Under the pieces are notes generated by a model. The model did not search any database and was not told the origin of the DNA. It was given only the letters and a program-made list of their open reading frames with translations. A stretch of DNA of 9,149 nucleotides, from contig CAMNHT010000038.1 in NCBI GenBank assembly GCA_946539625.1, positions 1 through 9,149 on the forward strand, read 5' to 3'. Of this stretch, positions 1 to 5,744 are shown in pieces (within the stretch, counting starts at the first letter, position 1; each line of letters begins with the position of its first letter). This stretch comes from an uncultured Clostridia bacterium (GTDB lineage Bacteria > Bacillota_A > Clostridia > Christensenellales > CAG-138). The position numbers and the translations under genes were made by a program.

Positions 1-2078
1 GCCATGACCTTATCCTTCGGCTCCAGCTTGATGCCGATGACGCCCGCCGCACTTCTGCCGGTTTCCGGCACGGAATCGGACGCAAAGCGGATGCACATGC
101 CCTGTTCGGTGACGAGCAGGATGTCCATCTTCGGCATCGGGTACGCGCCGATGAGCGTATCCTTCTCCTTGAGGTTCAGCGCCGCCGTACGCTTGCCGCG
201 CACGCGATAGTCGGCGGCCTTACTGCGCTTCACCATGCCGGAGGCGGTACAGAACAGATAACTGCCCTCGTCGCGGTCCGGGAACGCGCCGACGATCGTT
301 TCGCCCTTTTCAAGCTCGACGATGCTGACAAGGTTCGCCGCCCGCGCCGCGGGACGCGTTTCGGGAATGTCGGAAACCTTCAGGTTCAGCATCGCGCCGC
401 GGTTGGTAAACAGGCGGATGCTCTCGTTGCTGTTGACTTCCAGGATGCGCTCCGGCTTGTCGGCACGGATCTGACTGAGATTAAACTGCTTTTTGAGGCA
501 CTTACGGATCTTCAGGTCCGCGCACACCGCAACGACCGTCTCCTCGATCTGTTCCGGCTCGCTTGCCGGAATCTCGGCTTCGGCGGCGTCCGCCGAAATG
601 ATCTGCGTTTTGCGCTTGCCGTCAAAGAGCTTGCGGATCTCCAGAAGCTCCTTTTTGATGAGATGCACAAGCTTCGTGTCGGAGGCGAGGATCGCTTCGA
701 GCTCGGCAATGAGCTTTTTGACTTCCTTATATTCCTTTTCGATCGCGAGAAGCTCGAGGTTTGTGAGCTTTTGCAAACGGAGATCGAGGATCGCCTGCGC
801 CTGTACCTCGGTGAGGTTGAAGGTCTTCATGAGGCCTTCGCGCGCTTCCTTCGGCGATTTGCTCGCGCGGATCAGCTTGATGACGCGGTCGAGGTTGTTG
901 ACCGCAACCATCAAGCCTTCCAGAATGTGGCAGCGCTTCTTTGCGATCTCCAGCTCGGTTTTCGTGCGGCGGGTGACGACCGCGCGCTGATGGCGCACGT
1001 AGTATTCGATGATCTGCTTGAGATTCAGCTGCTGCGGCTTGCCGTCGGCGATCGCCACGTAGTTTGCGCCGAATGTGCACTGCAGGTCGGAGTATTTGAA
1101 CAGCAGCTGCAGGATGCGCTCCGGGTCGCCGTCCTTCTTGACCTCGATGACGGCGCGCGTACCCATGCGGTCACTCTCGTCGCGGATATCGGAGACCGCG
1201 GCGAACATCGCCTTCTTCTCCTGCGTGATCTCGAGGATCTTCTGCAGGCACGATGCCTTGTTGATCTGGTATGGAAACTCGTCGATGACGATGCGCGTCT
1301 TGCCGTTTTTGACCTCTTCAAAGTGTGTGCGCGCGCGCATGGTGAGCTTGCCGCGTCCGGTTTCGTAGCTTGCCGCGATCTCGGGCGAATCGAGAAGGAA
1401 CCCGCCGGTCGGGAAGTCCGGCGCGGGCATGATTTTCATGAGGTCTGCGATCTTGATGCGCGGGTTGTCGAGCACGGCACAGACCGCATCGATCGCTTCG
1501 ACCGGGTTATGCGGCGGGATCGAGGTCGCAAGACCGACCGCAATGCCGTTTGCGCCGTTGACGAGAAGGTTCGGAAAACGTCCCGGCAGCAGCACCGGTT
1601 CTTTCAGGGTATCGTCGAAGTTCCACGTAAAGTCGACCGTGTCCTTGTCGATGTCGCGCAAAAGCAGCAGCGCGGCGTCGGTCATGCGCGCTTCGGTATA
1701 GCGCATTGCCGCGGCGGAGTCGCCGTCGACCGAGCCGAAGTTGCCGTGTCCGTCGACGAGCGTCACGCCCATATTGAACGGCTGTGCCATGCGCACCATT
1801 GCGTCGTAAACGGAGCTGTCGCCATGCGGATGGTATTTGCCGAGACAGTCGCCGACGATACGCGCGCTCTTTCTGTGCGGCTTGTCGGGGGAGAGCCCGA
1901 GCTCCATCATGGTATAGAGGATGCGCCGCTGGACAGGCTTCAGCCCGTCCTCCACGCGCGGCAGGGCACGTTCGAGGATGACGTGCTCCGCATAGGGCAT
2001 CATCGAATCGTGCATGACCTCGTCCATGCTCCGGTTCAGAATGGTTTCCGGAATAGTCGGTGTCGTCGTCTTTGCCAT
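1..2078 (-). CDS. parC: Type IIA DNA topoisomerase subunit A, ParC/GyrA family, topoisomerase IV-like, C-terminus cut by window edge
   Basis: Breakage-reunion subunit of a type IIA topoisomerase. It forms the A2B2 complex with the product of the upstream gene and cuts and rejoins duplex DNA through a covalent tyrosine link. Seen: 692 residues from ATG at 2078. Residues 83-92 read [10 protein letters not shown], the quinolone-resistance region, with the usual Ser88 and Asp92. The active-site tyrosine is Tyr127 in [18 protein letters not shown] precedes it, and the coiled-coil segment contains HILEGL. The beta-pinwheel C-terminal domain starts near residue 510. It lacks a Q(K/R)RGG(K/R)G GyrA box: where blade 1 should carry it, residues 523-541 read [19 protein letters not shown], and the blade is about 10 residues shorter than in Bacillus GyrA as I recall it. 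The GyrA box is needed for DNA wrapping and negative supercoiling, so I infer topoisomerase IV-type decatenation or relaxation. Family members are about 800-850 residues, so roughly 110-160 are missing to the left. Start supported by AAGGAG six bases upstream. Family certain; parC versus gyrA less so. Confidence 0.93.
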   Translation of the reverse strand, partial: MAKTTTPTIPETILNRSMDEVMHDSMMPYAEHVILERALPRVEDGLKPVQRRILYTMMELGLSPDKPHRKSARIVGDCLGKYHPHGDSSVYDAMVRMAQPFNMGVTLVDGHGNFGSVDGDSAAAMRYTEARMTDAALLLLRDIDKDTVDFTWNFDDTLKEPVLLPGRFPNLLVNGANGIAVGLATSIPPHNPVEAIDAVCAVLDNPRIKIADLMKIMPAPDFPTGGFLLDSPEIAASYETGRGKLTMRARTHFEEVKNGKTRIVIDEFPYQINKASCLQKILEITQEKKAMFAAVSDIRDESDRMGTRAVIEVKKDGDPERILQLLFKYSDLQCTFGANYVAIADGKPQQLNLKQIIEYYVRHQRAVVTRRTKTELEIAKKRCHILEGLMVAVNNLDRVIKLIRASKSPKEAREGLMKTFNLTEVQAQAILDLRLQKLTNLELLAIEKEYKEVKKLIAELEAILASDTKLVHLIKKELLEIRKLFDGKRKTQIISADAAEAEIPASEPEQIEETVVAVCADLKIRKCLKKQFNLSQIRADKPERILEVNSNESIRLFTNRGAMLNLKVSDIPETRPAARAANLVSIVELEKGETIVGAFPDRDEGSYLFCTASGMVKRSKAADYRVRGKRTAALNLKEKDTLIGAYPMPKMDILLVTEQGMCIRFASDSVPETGRSAAGVIGIKLEPKDKVM

Positions 2079-2081
2079 GGC

Positions 2082-4034
2082 TTACTCCTTGATCTTTTCA
2101 AACGCCGTGTGCGCGTGGTTGAAGTCCGCGTACTCGAAGATGTATTCCTTGCGGGACTGCACCTTGTCGCCCATCAGCACGGTCACGAGGTGCTCGACCT
2201 CCGCCGCGTCCTCGATCGTGACGCGGGTGAGCCGCCTGCCCTGCGGGTTCATTGTCGTTTCCCAAAGCTGCTCCGGGTTCATCTCGCCGAGACCCTTGTA
2301 GCGCTGCAGGGTGTAGTTCTTGCCGGAGATATTGCGCATCGCGGCTTTCAACGCCGGATCGTCGTAACAGTAGACGGGCGGCTGATTCGCCTTCTGCACG
2401 CGGTACAGCGGCGCCATGCCGATATACACGTGCCCCTCCGTGATGAGCGGGCGCATGTAGCGGTAGAAGAACGTCAGAAGGATTGCGCGGATGTGCGCGC
2501 CGTCCTGGTCCGCATCGGCTAAAATGATGATCTTATTGTATTTGAGCGAAGAGATGTCGAAGTCGTCGCCGATGCCGGTGCCGAGCGCGGTGATGATCGA
2601 ACGGAACTCGTCGTTCTGCAAAACCTGCTCCAGCCGTTTCTTTTCGACGTTCAGCGGCTTTCCGCGAAGGGGCAGGATCGCCTGGAATCTGCGGTCGCGG
2701 CCCTGCTTTGCGCTGCCGCCTGCGGAGTCGCCCTCCACGATAAACAGCTCGTTTTGCGAATAATCGCGTCCGGTGCAGCTTGATAATTTTCCGACGAGCG
2801 GGGCGTTTTCGAGCTTGCTCTTTTCCCGCGCGTTTTCCTTTGCCTTGCGCGCGGCGCTCCGTGCCTTTGCGGCTTTCACCGCTTTTTCGGCGATCAGGTT
2901 TGCGGTGTTCGCGTTCTTGAGGTTTTCGAGCCACGGCACGAGCGTTGCATTCAGCACCGCCTCGACCGCGGGACGCGCCTCGGTGTTGCCGAGCTTTGTT
3001 TTCGTCTGTCCCTCGAACTGCACGCTGCGCATCTTCAAAGACAGCACCGCCGTCATGCCCTCGCGGAAATCCTCGCCCGCAAGCGACGGATCCTTGTCCT
3101 TTAAGATGCCGTTTTTACGGCAGTAGTCGTTGAAGATCTTCGTGATTGCCGCCTTGAAGCCGGTCTCGTGCGTGCCGCCCTCGGTGGTGGGAATGTTGTT
3201 GACGTATGACGCGATCGTTTCGGCGTACTCGTCGTTGTGCAGGATCGCGGCTTCCACCACGATGCCGTTTGATTCACCCTTCAAATGGATCGGCGGGTCA
3301 TAAAGCGCGGTCTTGTCCTCCTGAATGTAGCGGACGAAGTCCGACAGTCCGCCGTCGAACTTGAACTCCGCGTGATGCTGCTTTTCACGCTGATCATCCA
3401 ATACGAGCTTTAACCCTCGGTTCAGATACGCAAGCTCACGGAGCCGCTTCATCACGACCGAATACTGCATGTCGATCGTTTCGAACACGCGATCGTCTGG
3501 CAAAAACGTTACGACCGTGCCCTGCTTTCTCGTTCTGCCGGTTTCGGTCAGCGGATACTTCGGCTTGCCCGAAACGATCTTGCCCTCGGCGTTTTCGACG
3601 CTTTCGAACTCCATCTTATAGGCGCGGTTTTCGTGATAGACCTCCACGGAAAGCCAGCGGGACAGCGCGTTCACGACCGAGGCGCCGACGCCGTGAAGAC
3701 CGCCGGAATACGAATACGCCGCGTTGCCGAACTTGCCGCCGGCATGCAGCTGCGTAAAGACGACCTCGACGCCGGAAACGCCGAGCTTTTCATGGATACC
3801 GGTCGGGATGCCTCTGCCGTTATCGGTGACGGTGACCGAGTGGTCACGATGCAGCGTCACGGTGATCTCGTCCGCGTAGCCGTTCGCCGCCTCGTCGATC
3901 GCGTTGTCCACGATCTCCCAAAGAAGGTGGTGAAGTCCCGGAAGTCCGGTCGAGCCGATATACATGCCGGGACGCATACGGACCGCGTCCAGACCTTCCA
4001 TGACGGTAATATTTTTGACGGAATATTCTTCCAT
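2082..4034 (-). CDS. parE: Type IIA DNA topoisomerase subunit B (ATPase), ParE/GyrB family, topoisomerase IV-like
   Basis: ATP-driven subunit of a type IIA topoisomerase; it dimerises on ATP binding and drives strand passage by subunit A. Seen in 650 residues: a GHKL ATPase domain with catalytic Glu40 and Asn44 in the EIVDNAIDEA block, Asp71 in DNGRGIP, and the glycine lid GGLHGVGAS at 111-119. The transducer carries QTKTKLG at 343-349 with the ATP-contacting lysine. The TOPRIM domain has EGDSAGG at 434-440 (metal-binding Glu434) and DADQDG at 507-512. KGLGEMNPEQLW lies near the end. There is no large insertion, so this is the short Gram-positive form. Most of the protein fits GyrB or ParE equally; the end (VTIEDAAEVE, then VTVLMGDKV) and GHVYI resemble ParE more. 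Together with the missing GyrA box in the neighbour, I infer topoisomerase IV; gyrB is the alternative. ATG at 4034 has GGAGG six bases upstream. The stop is 3 bases before subunit A, so the two are surely co-transcribed. Complete and intact. Confidence 0.94.
   Translation of the reverse strand: MEEYSVKNITVMEGLDAVRMRPGMYIGSTGLPGLHHLLWEIVDNAIDEAANGYADEITVTLHRDHSVTVTDNGRGIPTGIHEKLGVSGVEVVFTQLHAGGKFGNAAYSYSGGLHGVGASVVNALSRWLSVEVYHENRAYKMEFESVENAEGKIVSGKPKYPLTETGRTRKQGTVVTFLPDDRVFETIDMQYSVVMKRLRELAYLNRGLKLVLDDQREKQHHAEFKFDGGLSDFVRYIQEDKTALYDPPIHLKGESNGIVVEAAILHNDEYAETIASYVNNIPTTEGGTHETGFKAAITKIFNDYCRKNGILKDKDPSLAGEDFREGMTAVLSLKMRSVQFEGQTKTKLGNTEARPAVEAVLNATLVPWLENLKNANTANLIAEKAVKAAKARSAARKAKENAREKSKLENAPLVGKLSSCTGRDYSQNELFIVEGDSAGGSAKQGRDRRFQAILPLRGKPLNVEKKRLEQVLQNDEFRSIITALGTGIGDDFDISSLKYNKIIILADADQDGAHIRAILLTFFYRYMRPLITEGHVYIGMAPLYRVQKANQPPVYCYDDPALKAAMRNISGKNYTLQRYKGLGEMNPEQLWETTMNPQGRRLTRVTIEDAAEVEHLVTVLMGDKVQSRKEYIFEYADFNHAHTAFEKIKE
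2085..2090 (-). promoter_or_regulatory. Ribosome binding site of subunit A inside the end of subunit B
   Basis: AAGGAG on the minus strand lies six bases before the ATG at 2078. It overlaps the last codons (Lys-Glu) and abuts the stop of the subunit B gene. This fixes the start of subunit A and suggests translational coupling, which would keep the two subunits in equal amounts. Confidence 0.75.
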
Positions 4035-4062
4035 ATATGTCCTCCGAAATCAGGTTCCTGCC

Positions 4063-4071
4063 ATTATACCA
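4063..4071 (-). promoter_or_regulatory. Extended -10 promoter for the topoisomerase pair
   Basis: Read on the minus strand, this is TGG followed directly by TATAAT, a perfect -10 hexamer with the TGn extension. The expected start is near 4056, giving a leader of about 20 bases that ends in GGAGG (4041-4045) before the ATG at 4034. The hexamer 17 bases upstream (TCCGCA, 4086-4091) matches the -35 consensus poorly, which is common for extended -10 promoters. Inferred from sequence only. Confidence 0.6.
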
Positions 4072-4171
4072 CAAGATGTAGTGTCTGCGGACATTTTCGC
4101 CATCGGTTTTACGGTTTATTCATATTTCGGGATTCTTCATGGAAAGTTTGCTTTTCGGACGCATTTGCATG

Positions 4172-4200
4172 GTGACAAGGACGGGTGATTGGTGTATAAT
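4172..4200 (+). promoter_or_regulatory. Sigma-A type promoter of the rsmH-ftsL-PBP-murE operon
   Basis: GTGACA at 4172-4177 (five of six bases of TTGACA) and a perfect TATAAT at 4195-4200 are separated by exactly 17 bases. The expected start is about 4206-4208, roughly 43 bases before the rsmH ATG. This is the best promoter in the window. It is the only strong one seen upstream of the four-gene rightward unit, so it probably drives all of it. Confidence 0.72.
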
Positions 4201-4236
4201 CTAAAATGTATATATATGTGGAAGTATACGTTTTAG
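4201..4236. repeat. 36-base imperfect palindrome over the rsmH transcription start, candidate operator
   Basis: Left arm CTAAAATGTATA (4201-4212) and right arm TATACGTTTTAG (4225-4236) are inverted copies of each other, matching at 11 of 12 positions. The one mismatch would be a U-G pair in RNA. The spacer is 12 bases (4213-4224). The palindrome begins at the base after the -10 box, so the predicted transcription start falls inside its left arm and a transcript would lose part of that arm. This favours a DNA-binding repressor site over an RNA hairpin, though both are possible. The right arm ends shortly before the AAAGGAG ribosome site (4239-4245). I do not recognise it as a known operator. 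Confidence 0.5.
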
Positions 4237-4249
4237 GGAAAGGAGCCGC

Positions 4250-5212
4250 ATGGAGAACGGATTTCATCACGTGCCGATCATGGTGTCGGAAGTGCTTTCG
4301 CTTTTAGAGCCCTCCCGCGGCGGCGTTTTTGTGGACGGTACGCTCGGCGGCGGCGGGCACGCGGAGGCGGTTTTATCCGCCATGCCGGAAAGCGGAAGGC
4401 TCTTCGGCATCGACCGCGACGACGAAGCGCTGAACGCTGCAAGCGCAAGATTATCCCGCTTCGGCGATCGCTTTACGGCGATCAAGGGCAATTTCTTCAA
4501 CATGAAGGAGCTGCTTTCCGCCCGCGGGGTCTTTCGGGTTGATGGGATATTGCTGGACCTCGGCGTATCGTCGCATCAGCTGGACGCAAGGGAACGCGGA
4601 TTTTCCTACAAGGCGGAAGCGCCGCTGGACATGCGCATGGACCAAAGCGCGCCGCTTAGTGCAAAGATCGTGGTAAACGAGTGGTCCGAAGCGGAACTCA
4701 GACGCATTTTCTGGGAGTACGGCGAGGAGAAGTTTTCCGGAAAAATCGCCGCGCGCATCGTTGAACGGCGAAAGGAGAAGCCGATCGAGACGACGACGGA
4801 GCTTGCGGAGCTGATCAAAGGCGCGATTCCCGCAAAATTCCGGAACGAGCCGCAGCACCCGGCACGGCGCTGCTTTCAGGCGATCCGCATCGCCGTGAAC
4901 GGCGAGCTCGACGGGCTGTCCGACGCGATCGTGTCCGCGCATGATCTTCTGAACCCCGGAGGGCGGCTTGCGATTCTGACCTTCCATTCTTTGGAGGATC
5001 GGATCGTGAAGAACGCGTTCCGCACGTTTGAAAATCCCTGCACTTGCCCGAAATCGGCGCCGGTGTGCATTTGCGGCAAAAAGCCCACGGCAAAGGTTCT
5101 GACGCGTCACCCACTGGTTGCGTCGGAGCAGGAACAAAAAGAAAACTCGCGCGCGACAAGCGCAAAGCTTCGCGCGATCGTGCGCATGGATCCGGAAATC
5201 GGGTCATATTGA
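4250..5212 (+). CDS. rsmH: 16S rRNA (cytosine(1402)-N(4))-methyltransferase RsmH (MraW)
   Basis: S-adenosylmethionine-dependent enzyme that adds the N4-methyl group to C1402 of 16S rRNA in the ribosome decoding centre; cytoplasmic. Seen in 320 residues, close to the usual 310: the family opening HHVPIMVSEVL at 6-16; the SAM-binding loop VDGTLGGGGHA at 28-38; the acidic residue Asp55 in GIDRD; DLGVSSHQLD at 103-112; PLDMRMD; HPARRCFQAIRIAVNGEL at 203-220; and FHSLEDRIVK. Four cysteines near the C-terminus (264, 266, 273, 275) make a CxC...CxC cluster, which I recall from Gram-positive RsmH proteins. ATG at 4250 is chosen because AAAGGAG ends four bases upstream. It is the first gene of the rightward operon; ftsL follows after 19 bases. 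No mraZ lies before it, unlike in many dcw clusters. Complete, with no sign of damage. Confidence 0.98.
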   Translation: MENGFHHVPIMVSEVLSLLEPSRGGVFVDGTLGGGGHAEAVLSAMPESGRLFGIDRDDEALNAASARLSRFGDRFTAIKGNFFNMKELLSARGVFRVDGILLDLGVSSHQLDARERGFSYKAEAPLDMRMDQSAPLSAKIVVNEWSEAELRRIFWEYGEEKFSGKIAARIVERRKEKPIETTTELAELIKGAIPAKFRNEPQHPARRCFQAIRIAVNGELDGLSDAIVSAHDLLNPGGRLAILTFHSLEDRIVKNAFRTFENPCTCPKSAPVCICGKKPTAKVLTRHPLVASEQEQKENSRATSAKLRAIVRMDPEIGSY

Positions 5213-5217
5213 TGTAG

Positions 5218-5224
5218 AAAGGAG
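5218..5224 (+). promoter_or_regulatory. Ribosome binding site that sets the ftsL start
   Basis: AAAGGAG ends seven bases before the ATG at 5232. The reading frame is open further upstream into the end of rsmH (an in-frame ATG at 5118), but those codons give a basic, low-complexity peptide and have no such site. The start at 5232 is therefore preferred. Confidence 0.75.
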
Positions 5225-5231
5225 AGGCGGT

Positions 5232-5744
5232 ATGGACGTTCAGTTCGATGAAGACCGGCAAAAAGCCACAAGCGCAAAGACCCGGCTCTATTCGCCGAGC
5301 AAAACGGGCGACCCGACGCCGATCCTTGAGGACCCGTCAATGCCGATCCGTCCGCAGCCCACGCGGGAGGTGCGGAAGAAGCGCAAGGAGGTCAAAGAGA
5401 TCAGGCTTACCTCGACGAGCAAGATCCTGATCCTGCTGTCGCTCTTTGTCATTGCGGCAACCGCGCTGTTCGGACTGTCCGGCGCCGCGGAGTATGCAAA
5501 GATCGTCAGCGACACTGCGTCGGTCAATAAGGAGATCGACAATTACAACGACCAGATCTCGCAGCTCAAGAAGACGCAGAGCTCCATGAACGACTTTGCG
5601 ACCATCAACGAAGTCTGCAGAAGGCTGGGTATGACAATGAACTGGTACAAGGGCACCGCGGTGAGTACGGACACGGACGTTGCGACGACGTTTGCGCCGG
5701 ATACGCCCGCGCCCCGCACACCGGAGCCGGATGAAGAACCATGA
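5232..5744 (+). CDS. ftsL: FtsL-like divisome membrane protein
   Basis: Likely FtsL, the small bitopic septum protein that in known systems works with FtsB/DivIC and the septal PBP to activate cell-wall synthesis. FtsL is poorly conserved, so the call rests on architecture and position. Seen in 170 residues: a cytoplasmic N-terminus of about 64 residues, proline-containing and ending in a basic stretch (VRKKRKEVK, 47-55); one membrane helix at about 65-86; a heptad-like, Asn/Gln-rich coiled-coil stretch at about 88-120; then INEVCRRLGM (125-134), which resembles the motif that closes the FtsL/DivIC coiled coil. A Thr/Pro/Glu tail fills 150-170. Bacillus FtsL is about 117 residues, so both ends are extended here. 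It sits between rsmH and the PBP, the canonical ftsL place, and its TGA overlaps the PBP start by four bases. A FtsB/DivIC-like protein is the main alternative. Confidence 0.82.
   Translation: MDVQFDEDRQKATSAKTRLYSPSKTGDPTPILEDPSMPIRPQPTREVRKKRKEVKEIRLTSTSKILILLSLFVIAATALFGLSGAAEYAKIVSDTASVNKEIDNYNDQISQLKKTQSSMNDFATINEVCRRLGMTMNWYKGTAVSTDTDVATTFAPDTPAPRTPEPDEEP

Noticed and set aside
663..2522. A 619-codon open frame on the plus strand, antisense to the subunit A gene and running into subunit B
   Set aside because: It crosses two well-supported genes on the other strand, has no domain I can recognise and an Arg/Val/His/Asp-heavy composition typical of antisense frames in GC-rich DNA, and crosses the gene boundary without any signal.
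4051..4060. Short inverted repeat CAGG-TT-CCTG near the expected start of the topoisomerase transcript
   Set aside because: Four-base arms are expected by chance and show no link to the longer palindrome at 4201-4236.
4201..4236. Reading the palindrome as an intrinsic terminator or riboswitch
   Set aside because: The stem is AT-rich with no U-run after it, and the predicted start removes part of the left arm, so neither fits well.
4172..4249. MraZ-type binding repeats (spaced TGGG-like boxes) in the rsmH leader
   Set aside because: I could not find a set of spaced direct repeats; single GTGG or GGGT words are not enough.
4451..5137. A 228-codon open frame on the minus strand inside rsmH
   Set aside because: Antisense shadow of RsmH motifs with no protein family recognisable.
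5118..5231. In-frame upstream extension of ftsL starting within rsmH
   Set aside because: The extra 38 residues are basic and low in complexity, overlap conserved rsmH codons, and lack a ribosome site, while AAAGGAG sits correctly before the ATG at 5232.
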